From Acanthosoma haemorrhoidale (Eukaryota; Arthropoda; Insecta; Hemiptera; Acanthosomatidae): a DNA stretch of 64,000 bases. Made by a program: the position numbers and the translations under genes. This document shows, one piece after another, positions 44,497 to 55,929 of this stretch. Numbering within the stretch: the stretch's first letter is position 1; each line of letters begins with the position of its first letter. The notes under the pieces are model-generated. The model did not search any database. It was not told where the DNA came from and saw only the letters and a list, made by a program, of their open reading frames with translations. The stretch is from NCBI GenBank assembly GCA_930367205.1, contig OV884012.1:154948001-155012000 (forward strand), written 5' to 3'.

Positions 44497-46406
44497 ATGT
44501 CTGCCATCAAAAAACCGAAATGGGAGCCGGTAGAAATAGATGTGGCGGGTGACTTTGAAGGATTAGTCGGTTTTGAAGAAATTACAGACTATAACATTGA
44601 AACGTTTAAAACCAGTTCCGGAAAGAAATTGAAATATGATAAAAAGAAGGAGAAAAAGAAAACAGCCAAACCCAAAAGTATATCTGTGGTGGAAGAAACA
44701 GAAAGCAGTAACATCGAAGAAACTGATTACTATCCTTGGAATAATATTTGTGTGCCGACAGAAGTGTCCAAAGCTCTATTAGAAGAAGGTTTTAAAGAGC
44801 CTACTGAAATACAGGTAAAATATAACCACTCATTTAGTCTTATGATTATTAATGTTTTAATCTGGGTTTAATGCCCTGGGTACCCAGGCCAATATTCCAA
44901 AAGTGTTTGAATTTCCATGTTATTCATAAAATACGGCTCAGCACGGTATGTTTTCTACATTTATTTGCACAAGCTTATTTGGTAGCTCACACTGACATTA
45001 TAGAGAGCTAAGAGGGCTAGGCAACGATACAGTATGAAAGCTACAATTCTACTTTTGTTAGCATTTAAAAATGGCAGCGATACCTGCCGAAAGCTCGTGT
45101 GTTAAATATGCATTACTCTTTGGGGGTTGACACCCGAAACTGACTTTTTTTTATAGCCACATCAATCCGATAATTAAGTTCTTGTTAATTGTAAGCCTCT
45201 CTTTCCACTTTGTTCTCGGCTTCGAAAAATATTTTACTAGTTTTCACATTTGTCTGTCCTGGCTTGTGAGTCTTTTGGCCATGTTTAGAGAATGGCTAGA
45301 CAAACAACACCTAGAAGAAAAACCGAATAAGTATCATTGTATAATTAATTATGTAGGAACAAAAATATTGGTGGGTCGTTTATTAAGCAATTACTTTTAA
45401 TTTAAAAACAAATATTCTTCTCATATTGAGTAAGGTATCAAATTAAATATATCGATATCCTGAATAATAATGTGTATTGTTTAGGGACTTTAACGGACTA
45501 TAATTACAAAAGTCACAAGCACTTTCTCACATTATAATGTGCTTAAAATGTTACTAATATTAGCGGTGTTATAGTTACTACTACAAACTTACGAGAAGAC
45601 AAAATTGAAGGTGGTTTATTTAAACCCTTAATTTTGTCAAATATCGCAGTCGTCTTGATTTTTTTTAATTATTATATATTTTAAATAAAAATAAAGAAGC
45701 ATAATCTGAATAATAATGTGTGGTGTTGTAGAGATTGACGATTCCTCCTGCACTTAAAGGAAAGAGGGATATTCTTGGTGCTGCCGAAACAGGAAGCGGT
45801 AAAACATTGGCCTTCGCTATTCCAATAATTTATGGGATAATGAAGAATTTAGAAAAGTTGTCAACAGTCGATTCAGGTATATATGGAATGTCATACAGTC
45901 TTTTGTTGCTGGTATAACTGTGCAATATGCAATATACTGTCCATGTACTAGGTACTTAAAATTAGAAAGGCTTAAATGATAGTTTAATAGAATCATTATA
46001 CATTTGCATGATACCGGTTTTATTTTAATTTTATATACTATTTTCTAGATAAAGAAAATGATGATGAAAAACAAATAATTTCTAAAAATAAGTTATGGGC
46101 TTTGGTTTTGACACCAACCAGGGAATTAGCCATTCAAGTAAAAAGTCACATTGAAACTGCCATCAAGTATACTCCTCTGAAAGTAGGTTTGGTTTATTTT
46201 TTTGTAGACTTTCTTTTTTATATTATGTAACAAATACACAACAGATATTATCTTGTTTAGGTGGCAGTTATTGTCGGTGGTATGTCTGCTGAAAAACAGA
46301 CCAGGGTCCTCAAAGGTGAACCCCACATCGTAGTCGCCACTCCTGGTCGGCTTTGGGGTCTGTTGAATTCAAACGATCCTCACTTAAGAGATATTGAAAA
46401 CATAAG
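44497..46406 (+). CDS. DDX24: DDX24-like DEAD-box RNA helicase, first four exons (partial)
   Basis: Exons 44497-44814, 45732-45876, 46049-46182 and 46261-46406 join in phase (743 nt, 247 residues plus two bases). Introns are GT-AG. Residues 1-80 are charged and Lys-rich with KKKEKKK. The Q motif GFKEPTEIQ is at 98-106, motif [10 protein letters not shown] at 123-131 after KRDILG, and a linker follows. PTREL is at 177-181, VGGM at 204-207 and TPGRLW at 226-231. AAETGSGKT and TPGRLW with [10 protein letters not shown] are characteristic of DDX24, which acts in large ribosomal subunit biogenesis in the nucleolus. The DEAD box and helicase C domain are not in the window. A BEL element sits at the exon 4 donor. 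Confidence 0.92.
44815..45731 (+). other. DDX24 intron 1
   Basis: A 917-bp AT-rich intron. A 72-codon frame at 45182-45400 has no matching motif and is taken as chance. Confidence 0.7.
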
Positions 46407-46407
46407 G

Positions 46408-47298
46408 TGTTGGGTCCCAACTATTTTTTTATTATTTTTTTTTTCACTCACGTAATTATAACGATTAATTTTATTTTATTTGTTAAAAGAAAAAAAAAAG
46501 ACAAGATTGTATTATTTGTTGTATTGATATGCATAATTAGTAATTAAGGTTGTTTACGTCTAAGCAAGTGATAAGGTGACCTCTAATGCGATCGGCAATT
46601 GTTTTGGCATGGCGGATCAACTCCGATCGTCATCTAATTACTGGCTCAGTTCCCTGAAAGTTGTGAACGAAGAAGGACGCTTGGAAATTTGTTGATTGAT
46701 GTTGACCCCAGATTCACCCTACTTCTTCATCGCTGACTGTACACCGGACATCCACCACCCACCCACGCTCCCCATTGTTTGGAGAGTGAACATCGAGAAG
46801 AATTTTTCTTCTCCACTTTGGGATCTCCGGTAAGCGGTTATTTTGATAGTACACACACCAATTATCTCCAGATTCAGCTCACATCATCCTTTCACTTGCA
46901 AAGAATAGAATATTATTGACTTTTGGTGATTGACACTGTTAAATTTAGTAAATATAGGATTTAATTAATTTTTATTTATACTAAAGCGTAAAGACATTTA
47001 TATTTTTGTTATCTATGTTTCTTTCATTTTATTTTTAGATTAATAACCCCGTTACTAACATTACTTTTTTTTTTGTTTATATATATACGATTATTACATA
47101 TGTATTGCCAGTTTATAATTTTAGTTTTTTTTTGTATAATCTTTCCTCAATTATATTTTGTGTAAACAATCTTGTTTTTTGTTGTTTTTCTGGGAAAATG
47201 CAGGCATCCATTCTTGTACTTTTTTTCTGAATTTCACAGCCGGTAATTTGCAAGGGACAGAAGTTCGGCGACGTAATTTACTAGCCCCTTCTTCCACA
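46408..47298 (+). repeat. BEL/Pao 5' LTR
   Basis: An 891-bp LTR. It carries the promoter and polyadenylation signals by position. Its first base forms the second base of the GT dinucleotide at the DDX24 exon 4 border. Confidence 0.95.
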
Positions 47299-47456
47299 TC
47301 TTTTGGTCCTCCGTGTTCGGATATTGTGATTCAGAAAAAAGTAATTGTATTTACAACATTCCGTCTTGATCCTTTTATATAATCATCTTCCCACTCACAA
47401 GATTTGTTTATTTTAATTGGTATTTTATTTGTTTATTGATAAATTCTGCCATCAAC

Positions 47457-50400
47457 ATGCCTCCTAAAGTTAACCAGGATTATTCGGAAGAGCAAATGGA
47501 TGCTCTTACTGATGAATTCAAGGACTTAGCTGATGATATTAATGAAACTAAGACCGTTGGGTTATCAATGGGAACTGACTCAACCAAACAAAAAATCTTC
47601 GCTGCTCGCATTTCTCGACTAGACAGTGCTTATGAGAAGTTTACAGCGTGTTATTTGAACTTGAGAAGGGTAGTAAAAAGGTTAAAGAAGCCCTTAACAG
47701 AATACGAACTGGTTTATAAAGAAGTCCGTGACAGCTATTACGAAGCGATAGCATTGGGTTTTTCTATTGCCCCTAAGGAATCTGAATCCACTGGAAATAG
47801 ATCACTGGTTGAAAGAGGCGAAGAATGTTCGCAATTACGCCTTCCCACAATTAATATTCCTACTTTTTCAGGCAATATTTCAGATTGGCCTTCGTTTAAG
47901 GATACCTTTTCTTCCATGATTCATGATAATACGGACTTGAATCCCATTCAAAAATTCCATTATTTGAAGTCCTCCCTAAAAGGTGGAGCGGCTCAAATTA
48001 TCACGGCTATCAATGTCACTCTCGACGGCTACGATCAAGCTTGGGCAGCTTTAACTAAAAGGTATGACAGCCAACGATTACAAGCCACCCACCATCTGAT
48101 GAATATATTCAATTTTCCACCACTTCAAAAATGTTCCCTCGCAACTCTTGATCACTTTTCGTCAGTAATTCTTGAAAGCGCTGCAGCCTTTAATAGATTG
48201 AACTTAGCTGATCCCGCAGGCTTTATATTGTACACGTTTGCCGTCAGGCTGTTAGATGCCAAAACTCGAGAGCGTTTCGAAAACGAATTTGGTTCCAGAT
48301 CCGAAACTCCGACTTGGAAGGAATTTTCGGATTTTATCCACCAATTAATCATTCAGCTTCAAGCAAATACTATGACGTCAAATCCAAAGGCCACTCCAGC
48401 TAACACTGACTATAAATATACTCACCAGGCAAAAAAGGTGTTGATGTCTTCCGGAGCAGTCACCGAACAATTTAAATGCCCCGTCTGTACGGAGAATCAT
48501 AAAATTTATGATTGTCCTAAGTTTCGATCACTCGCTCCCAGACAAAGATTTGAAAAAATCAAATTGTTAAACCGTTGCCTCAACTGTTTTGCTTCAGGTC
48601 ATTCAGCTTCGAAATGCCCCTCTACCCATTGTTGCAAGCAGTGTCATTTACGGCACCATTCTCTTTTACATTTTTCGAAAGGTTCTGACACCCGCTCCAT
48701 ATCAAATCGTAATCAAGGTCATTCCGTTTCTAGTGTACACTCATCACTGCGAACTCATTCGTCTGAAAACTCTACAAGGAAATCTCACAATATACCCACA
48801 CACTCCGAGTCTTCACAAATAACAACCAATAGTCCCAACCCCCCAGCCGTACAAACATCCGTGTTGTCGTCGGCTTCGACAGAACGAATAAATGTTCTTT
48901 TGGGCACGGCTCTATTTAAGATTAAAGACTCCTTTGGTTGTTACCAGTTGGTGCGAGCTCTAATTGATAGTGGGTCTCAACGCTCCTTTATCACCTCGCA
49001 ATGTGCAAGGCGATTACGTTTGCAACTTATTCCAAATGATCATAATTTGGTTGGTTTTGGGAGCCATCCTATTTCTGGTTGTAAGCACCAAGTTTATTGC
49101 AGTATTTCTTCCAATAAGGTAGAATCGCCAGCGCATCACACATACGCAATTGTGATTGATTGTATTAGCAACGAAATGCCCTGCGAAATCATCATGGATA
49201 CGGTAGTCCAACATTATCAACATTTAGATCTTGCAGATCCAATGTTCAATCAGCCAGGGCCCATAGAATTTCTTGTTGGTGCTGATCTATTTGGGGAAAT
49301 CTTGGAAGGAGAGGTAGTAAAGTCAGCTCATGGATTTCCCAATGCCATAAAAACCACACTTGGTTGGATTTTATTAGGACCCATTACAACGGCAAATCCA
49401 TTTCTCTGCAGCACTACCTTGCTCGCTAATTCTACACCTTCATCTGAACTTCAGGAGTTAACTCAGGTGATGACTCGTTTTTGGGAAGTCGAGGAAATAA
49501 ATGATGTTCCGAGAAGCAATCCACTTGATATAAAAAGTGAGGATCATTTTAAAAGGACTCACTCTCGAACACCCTCCGGTAGATACATGGTCCGTTTACC
49601 CTTTAAAACGCAACCTCTCAACTTAGAAAGCTCCAGGTTCATGGCCTTAAAACGTTTTAAAAACTTGGAAACGAAATTTGAACGAGAACCATCCCTAAAA
49701 TTGGAATATGGAAAGGTTTTCGAAGAATATTTAAAAAAATGTTATTTATCACCCAGTTCTCAAACGGGGAAATATTTTCTCCCGCACCACTGTGTATTAA
49801 AAAAGAGCACAAGTACTAAATTGCGTATAGTTTTTGATGGTTCGGCTACTACCGTTAATGGATCCCTCAATGACTACCTACTTTGTGGTCCTAAACTGCA
49901 ACCTGAGATCACAGATGTATTGTTGAAATTTCGATTACCGCAAATAGTCATGACAGCCGATATCTGTCAAATGTATTTGCAGATTTTGATTGCCCCAGAG
50001 GATCGTTCCTATCTTCATTTATTTTTTAGAGCTGAAAGTTTCGATCACCTAGCCGAATTCGAATTTAATTGTTTACCGTTCGGACTTTCATGTTCTCCCT
50101 TTTTAGCAATTCGAGTAATACAACAACTCGTAGCAGATGATGGAAACAAGTTTCCTAATGCGTCTCGAGCATTGTTAGAGGAAATGTATGTTGACGATTT
50201 ATTGACTGGTGCTGATACGTTGGAAGAGGCACAGACACTTCAAAGAGAACTCGTAGCCTTGATGAGTCGAGGAGGTTTTCAATTGAAAAAGTGGTGCAGC
50301 AATGCAACGGAGCTCTTAGAACCAGTTTTGGTGAATGAGCCGAAACCCATGATCTCCTTAGCTAGTTTGGAAGATAACGTGGTGAAAATACTCGGAATGC

Positions 50401-52739
50401 AGTGGGATCCTCAACAGGATAATTTTACCTATCGAATACACTCAAGAGATTTGGTTTTAACTAAACGAGGCATCCTTTCAACCATTGCCAGGATGTATGA
50501 TCCTTTAGGCTATTGCGCCCCAGTTATCTTCAAAGCAAAGGCGATTCTTCAACTATTATGGTCAGAGAAACTCGATTGGGATGACCCAATTCCACCTGCT
50601 ATTTCCAAGTCCTGGGAAATACTCTTTAAAGATCTGGCGCAATTAGAAGCTATTAAGATTCCCCGTGGTCTTAAACCACACTCCCCAGCAGAGATGTCTG
50701 TTGTGGGATTCGCTGACGCATCTTCTTTAGGTTATGCGGCAGTTCTCTATCTTCGTTCTCAGGATCAATTGGAAAGGGTAGACTCCCATCTGATGATCGC
50801 TAAAACCCGATTAGCTCCATTAAAAACCCTCTCAATTCCAAGGCTTGAACTATGCGCTGCTCTACTTCTTGTCAACCTTTTGCGATCTGTTCAACTCATT
50901 ACACAACGATTAAAACCAACCTCTATTTTCTTGTTGTCTGATTCTTCCACCGTTTTATCGTGGTTAAATACACCTGTCCATCAACTGAAAACATTCGTGG
51001 CCAATCGAATAGTGAACATTTTAGATAATTCTTTTCTCCCTAATTGGCATCACATTCGTTCAGAAGATAATGCCGCCGACATTGCGTCTCGGGGAACTTC
51101 TCCATCAGACTTGGTCAATCATTCAGCTTGGTGGAAGGGACCTGACTGGATGAAGAAACCATTGTCGGAATGGCCATTAACTAAGCCAACCAAATCATCG
51201 AATTGTTCAGACTTACCTGAGACAAAACCAGTTTGTACTATCTTGGCTACCACAACCAATGCATCGTCTTTATTTGAAGTTATTGACAAATTCTCATCCT
51301 ATTCCAAATTAATTAGGGTACTTGCATATGTCCAACGCTTTATCGTAAATTCTCGCCCTCATTCAACCAAGAGAAAAGGTCAATTAAGCTTAGAGGAACT
51401 TCGTCAAGCTACCCACACCTTGGTGAAAATAGTTCAAAGACATCATTTCCCCTCTGTAAGCTCCAAACCTTCTCTTATAACATCGCTAAAATCATTATCC
51501 GTTTTTATTGATTCTCGTGGAGTGTACAGGGTGGGCGGTCGCCTCAGTAATGCCCCTATAAATTATGATGCTAAACATCCCATGTTGTTACCCTCTAAAT
51601 CACATTTTGTGGAACTACTTGTCGACCACTACCATATTGTTTATTTACATGCAGGACATCAGCTCCTCCATTCAATACTACGTCATCATTATTGGATTAT
51701 TTCAGCAAGACGTCTGATACGCACTCGAATTCACCGATGTTTGAAATGCCATCGCCTAAAAGTAAGACCTTATACACCTTACATGGGAAATTTGCCAATG
51801 TCAAGATTCGAGCAAGGCCGATCCTTTATCAATGTCGGGATTGATTTCGCTGGTCCATTCTCAATCCGTGAATCCTCTCGCCGTAAGGCTGCCCTTGGCA
51901 AAGCGTATGCCTGCTTATTTGTGTGCATGAGCACAAAGGCGTTGCACATTGAGATCGTGTCGCAATTGACAACAGTAGCCTTCTTAGCCTGTTTAGACAG
52001 ATTTATAGCTCGACGAGGACTACCCAGCAGAATATTCTCCGATAATGGAACAAATTTTGTAGGAGCGTCACGACATTTAAAAGAGCTATACTCCTGGTGG
52101 AATACCTACTCCCTGAAAAAGGACATCGAAAACTACTTCGTCAATCGAGAAATGAAATGGAGTTTTATCCCTCCATTCGCACCTCATTTCGGTGGTTTGT
52201 GGGAGGCTGGTGTGAAGTCGTTTAAGTATCACCTTAGGAGAGTAATGGATTGCCAACCCCTTACATTTGAAGAACTCTCCACCATCGCAAATCGCATAGA
52301 AGCGATTTTGAATTCTCGACCCATGCATCCTATGTCATCATCACCAGAAGACTTGGATGTCTTGACGCCGGGTCATTTCCTGATTGGTGCCCCTCTAGTT
52401 GCTCTGCCAGAACCAGAGTCAATCGAGCCATCGCGCCATCCAATCTCGAGATGGAATCTCATTCATCGCTGCATAGGCAATATTTGGAAACAATGGCGAC
52501 GGGACTACTTACATTGCCTACAACAGCGTAGTAAATGGACTACTGAATCGGCAAATGTAAATATCGGCACACTTGTGCTTCTTATTGACCCTAATGTACC
52601 TCCCCTCAGTTGGCCTGTAGGGCGCATTAAAGAAGTTTTTCCTGGACAAGACGGGATTGTCAGGGTAGTAAAGGTGAAAACCTCTACAAACGAGTATACC
52701 CGTTCCGTTACGCGCCTAGCTCCATTGTTACCTCCATAG
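47457..52739 (+). CDS. BEL/Pao Gag-Pol polyprotein, about 1760 aa
   Basis: The frame is open from 47436. The ATG at 47457 (MPPKVNQDYS) is preferred because the diverged gag at 20.2 kb also starts MAPK. Order: gag domain of the DUF1759 type (LPTINIPTFSGNISDWPSFK), zinc knuckles (CPVCTENHKIYDC, CLNCFASGHSASKC) and a DUF1758-type aspartic protease (ALIDSGSQRSF, about residue 508). Next is reverse transcriptase with YVDDLLTG (about 918), an A17-type region and RNase H. The integrase has an HHCC finger (CLKCHRLK), the DDE core starting at GIDFAGPF (about 1466) and SDNGTNF, and a DUF5641-type end (DYLHCLQQRSKW). No stop or frameshift was seen. No envelope gene. Confidence 0.96.
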   Translation: MPPKVNQDYSEEQMDALTDEFKDLADDINETKTVGLSMGTDSTKQKIFAARISRLDSAYEKFTACYLNLRRVVKRLKKPLTEYELVYKEVRDSYYEAIALGFSIAPKESESTGNRSLVERGEECSQLRLPTINIPTFSGNISDWPSFKDTFSSMIHDNTDLNPIQKFHYLKSSLKGGAAQIITAINVTLDGYDQAWAALTKRYDSQRLQATHHLMNIFNFPPLQKCSLATLDHFSSVILESAAAFNRLNLADPAGFILYTFAVRLLDAKTRERFENEFGSRSETPTWKEFSDFIHQLIIQLQANTMTSNPKATPANTDYKYTHQAKKVLMSSGAVTEQFKCPVCTENHKIYDCPKFRSLAPRQRFEKIKLLNRCLNCFASGHSASKCPSTHCCKQCHLRHHSLLHFSKGSDTRSISNRNQGHSVSSVHSSLRTHSSENSTRKSHNIPTHSESSQITTNSPNPPAVQTSVLSSASTERINVLLGTALFKIKDSFGCYQLVRALIDSGSQRSFITSQCARRLRLQLIPNDHNLVGFGSHPISGCKHQVYCSISSNKVESPAHHTYAIVIDCISNEMPCEIIMDTVVQHYQHLDLADPMFNQPGPIEFLVGADLFGEILEGEVVKSAHGFPNAIKTTLGWILLGPITTANPFLCSTTLLANSTPSSELQELTQVMTRFWEVEEINDVPRSNPLDIKSEDHFKRTHSRTPSGRYMVRLPFKTQPLNLESSRFMALKRFKNLETKFEREPSLKLEYGKVFEEYLKKCYLSPSSQTGKYFLPHHCVLKKSTSTKLRIVFDGSATTVNGSLNDYLLCGPKLQPEITDVLLKFRLPQIVMTADICQMYLQILIAPEDRSYLHLFFRAESFDHLAEFEFNCLPFGLSCSPFLAIRVIQQLVADDGNKFPNASRALLEEMYVDDLLTGADTLEEAQTLQRELVALMSRGGFQLKKWCSNATELLEPVLVNEPKPMISLASLEDNVVKILGMQWDPQQDNFTYRIHSRDLVLTKRGILSTIARMYDPLGYCAPVIFKAKAILQLLWSEKLDWDDPIPPAISKSWEILFKDLAQLEAIKIPRGLKPHSPAEMSVVGFADASSLGYAAVLYLRSQDQLERVDSHLMIAKTRLAPLKTLSIPRLELCAALLLVNLLRSVQLITQRLKPTSIFLLSDSSTVLSWLNTPVHQLKTFVANRIVNILDNSFLPNWHHIRSEDNAADIASRGTSPSDLVNHSAWWKGPDWMKKPLSEWPLTKPTKSSNCSDLPETKPVCTILATTTNASSLFEVIDKFSSYSKLIRVLAYVQRFIVNSRPHSTKRKGQLSLEELRQATHTLVKIVQRHHFPSVSSKPSLITSLKSLSVFIDSRGVYRVGGRLSNAPINYDAKHPMLLPSKSHFVELLVDHYHIVYLHAGHQLLHSILRHHYWIISARRLIRTRIHRCLKCHRLKVRPYTPYMGNLPMSRFEQGRSFINVGIDFAGPFSIRESSRRKAALGKAYACLFVCMSTKALHIEIVSQLTTVAFLACLDRFIARRGLPSRIFSDNGTNFVGASRHLKELYSWWNTYSLKKDIENYFVNREMKWSFIPPFAPHFGGLWEAGVKSFKYHLRRVMDCQPLTFEELSTIANRIEAILNSRPMHPMSSSPEDLDVLTPGHFLIGAPLVALPEPESIEPSRHPISRWNLIHRCIGNIWKQWRRDYLHCLQQRSKWTTESANVNIGTLVLLIDPNVPPLSWPVGRIKEVFPGQDGIVRVVKVKTSTNEYTRSVTRLAPLLPP

Positions 52740-52786
52740 TGTGTTAATCTACCTGGAAATTTTCTACGCAAATTTGGTGGGCGGTA

Positions 52787-53678
52787 TGTTGGGTCCCAAC
52801 TATTTTTTTATTATTTTTTTTTTTCACTCACGTAATTATAACGATTAATTTTATTTTATTTGTTAAAAGAAAAAAAAAAGACAAGATTGTATTATTTGTT
52901 GTATTGATATGCATAATTAGTAATTAAGGTTGTTTACGTCTAAGCAAGTGATAAGGTGACCTCTAATGCGATCGGCAATTGTTTTGGCATGGCGGATCAA
53001 CTCCGATCGTCATCTAATTACTGGCTCAGTTCCCTGAAAGTTGTGAACGAAGAAGGACGCTTGGAAATTTGTTGATTGATGTTGACCCCAGATTCACCCT
53101 ACTTCTTCATCGCTGACTGTACACCGGACATCCACCACCCACCCACGCTCCCCATTGTTTGGAGAGTGAACATCGAGAAGAATTTTTCTTCTCCACTTTG
53201 GGATCTCCGGTAAGCGGTTATTTTGATAGTACACACACCAATTATCTCCAGATTCAGCTCACATCATCCTTTCACTTGCAAAGAATAGAATATTATTGAC
53301 TTTTGGTGATTGACACTGTTAAATTTAGTAAATATAGGATTTAATTAATTTTTATTTATACTAAAGCGTAAAGACATTTATATTTTTGTTATCTATGTTT
53401 CTTTCATTTTATTTTTAGATTAATAACCCCGTTACTAACATTACTTTTTTTTTTGTTTATATATATACGATTATTACATATGTATTGCCAGTTTATAATT
53501 TTAGTTTTTTTTTGTATAATCTTTCCTCAATTATATTTTGTGTAAACAATCTTGTTTTTTGTTGTTTTTCTGGGAAAATGCAGGCATCCATTCTTGTACT
53601 TTTTTTCTGAATTTCACAGCCGGTAATTTGCAAGGGACAGAAGTTCGGCGACGTAATTTACTAGCCCCTTCTTCCACA
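52787..53678 (+). repeat. BEL/Pao 3' LTR
   Basis: An 892-bp LTR matching 46408-47298 apart from one extra T. The second TAAGG and the undisturbed DDX24 intron sequence (TGATGATAATTT) follow it. Confidence 0.95.
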
Positions 53679-53927
53679 TAAGGTGATGATAATTTTTCAT
53701 TTCATTATTTATTTCTTAAAACTGTGGTTTAAAAAAAAAATAATGAAAACATATAACAGGTTGTAAAATTACTGACAATAACGTTTTTATGATAAGATGA
53801 AAGGTTAAATTATGTTAGTCATGGCTTGGAGAGACATCTATGCAAAACTTTGCTCTCATATTTTATCTTTGATGCTATTTTTATGAAATGTTTCATTCAC
53901 TTATTTGGGTTTTTTTTAAATATATAT
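53679..53927 (+). other. DDX24 intron 4, resumed after the BEL insertion
   Basis: It begins with the second TAAGG and continues into AT-rich DNA up to the next LTR. No downstream DDX24 exon (for example the DEAD box) was found before the window end, so intron 4 is at least 10 kb longer than the BEL insertion. Confidence 0.65.
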
Positions 53928-55217
53928 TATTACGTTCTTTGAAAGATAACGTAATTTTATTTTTAACTTTAAATTTATTTTATTAGTGCTTAACTGATGT
54001 TTAAGGTTCTTTTAACAAAATAATTCTGGCAAAAGGTTATATTTAATTACAAATAAACCAAAAGAAACTTATATTAATTATACTTGTCTATATTTTTTTT
54101 TCTTTTTCTTCTTCAATGGTCTTCTTTATTTAATCAAAATTAACACTTCTTCCTGGTGCAACTTCTCTTCCGTTCCGCTTCAAGTCCAAACAACAAATAA
54201 CTTACAGAACTTTTTATTTCATTACTTGACTCAGATACATATATCACGGGCTGATCCCAAAACTAGAGTGAGTAATGCTGTATTCTCATCATAACCACAA
54301 ACAGCTCTTCTTTTGTTTTTTCCTCCACTCTCAATTGTTTTTATTTTTGCCTTCTTGATATATGATTTGAATTACATATTATTCAAATACTTATTATTTC
54401 TTTATATTTTTTCATATAATTTATAACTTTATATTTAACTTTTACGTTATCTTAAGGTTCTGTTAATAAAATATAGGAAACTTTATTCCTTCTGGCAAAA
54501 GGAATAATGGTTTTATTTACACACATTGACTATATAAAATTTGATATACTAATTAACTACGTACGTAATAAAAGAGTACCATTAAATCTAACATTAAAAT
54601 GGTACCTTATAATTATTCGTAACGTTATACTAATACTGGCCAGTGTTTCTTTGTTGATATTCTCGATGGTCGTCTTCTATTGCGTGATTCGGATTGTCTT
54701 CCTCTAATCTGCATCGCATGATCCAGATTATCTTACTTCAGCGTCCTTTCTTCTCGTGCCGGGTGAAAGTGAAAAGGTCTGACCTCGTGCACCTATGAGG
54801 CCGTAGCGTGCGTGGGTCCCGTCTCTTTGGTCCCAGATGAAAGAGTGCCCTACGTGCTTCTCGGCGTTCATATATATCTGCATCTCTCCGCTGCCTTACT
54901 GATCTTTCAACTGGTTATTTAATGCCAGTTGTTTCGGATATTTATACTTTGCTTAATTTACGTAGTTTATAAAATAAATGTTTATATTAATTATTGATAT
55001 TATTGTTATTATAACTATTAATAGTTAATATAACGACAGTAAAAACGTTCATACTTTCATAGGCATGAACCAAGGATCGTTATTACGTTCTTCAACGCTT
55101 GCTTTTTCCGAGTTTATTTAAAAAACACCACTAAAAATCATAACATTGAAATATCACAACAATATTTATATTTCAATTTCTTGATATACAAAGTCTATAA
55201 TATTAAATATCACAACA
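53928..55217 (-). repeat. family B LTR containing a nested family A LTR
   Basis: The outer LTR runs from TATTACGTTC (53928) to ATATCACAACA (55217). Removing the nested 54380-55161 and one ATAT leaves about 504 bp, matching the solo LTR at 12259-12727 in reverse. The interior of the element starts TTCGGGTCCGCTCC at 55218, as it does at 6324. Confidence 0.88.
54380..55161 (-). repeat. solo family A LTR nested in family B LTR
   Basis: A 782-bp LTR from TATTCAAATAC to ATATCACAACA, flanked by ATAT (54376-54379 and 55162-55165). The empty site at 12.3 kb has a single ATAT at this point. Confidence 0.9.
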
Positions 55218-55785
55218 TTCGGGTCCGCTCCGATTTAAAATTTTTTTGAGCTTGTCGATAAAAATTTTTTTATTCCACTGTACCTTTTGATTTCACTATT
55301 CACTTTTTTAGCACTTTAACTTTTTGCATTTTCTTATTACTAAATGACAATATCTGATTATGTGCCACCAAAATTTTACATTTTGCATTTTATCCATTTA
55401 CATTACAAATGTAATTGTACCTTACAGACATCTTAACTTTTAACTATAGTACCATAAATTTATAATTTCCAAGTTTTTACATTGCTGGGTTGACAATATC
55501 TTCATAATAAAGTATTAATTACTTTTAAATTTCAAACTTTTATATAGTTTTTAACATTTACCAACTTGATTGTACAAAATAAACATACTAACATTTAAAC
55601 ACTAAAATAATTTCAATTTTTACATTTGCCTGATTGCCATTATTTTACAATAGGTTTTTCAATTAATTTTAATTTTCAAGTTTTTAGATAGATTTTAACA
55701 TATTGACAAATTTGATTGTACAAATAAACATACTAACATTTAAACATTACAATTTAACATTAAGATAAAATGAGCAATAGTGAGT

Positions 55786-55929
55786 CTATAAGTAGCACAA
55801 AAATAGAATCTCTCAAGACATACTGTAAATAAAACGCCCAAGAACAAGACATTTTAAACATCAAGGAAGGTTAAAATGATAGAACAAAATCTAGGTAGCT
55901 TCAGCAACGACTCCGTCAAATTAGAAAAC
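55786..55929 (+). repeat. 144-bp repeat, copy 2
   Basis: The partner of 43782-43925 with a few substitutions (cgcccaag for cgcctaag). It lies within the insertion that splits the first 779-bp unit. Confidence 0.8.

Larger units (their letters stand above)
46408..53678 (+). mobile_element. apparently intact BEL/Pao LTR retrotransposon in DDX24
   Basis: The 5' LTR (46408-47298) and 3' LTR (52787-53678) begin TGTTGGGTCCC and end CTTCCACA. The only difference noticed is a T-run of 10 versus 11 near 46436. The target duplication TAAGG (46403-46407 and 53679-53683) is perfect. One ORF spans the interior. TGGTCCTCCGTGTTCGG just inside the 5' LTR (47303) is the likely primer-binding site. GGTGGGCGG before the 3' LTR is a purine-rich tract. 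Near-identical LTRs and an open ORF indicate a very recent insertion, sense to DDX24. Confidence 0.96.

Noticed and set aside
45182..45400. Extra DDX24 exon or nested gene
   Set aside because: It is in intron 1, lacks family similarity, and the flanking exons already join in phase without it.
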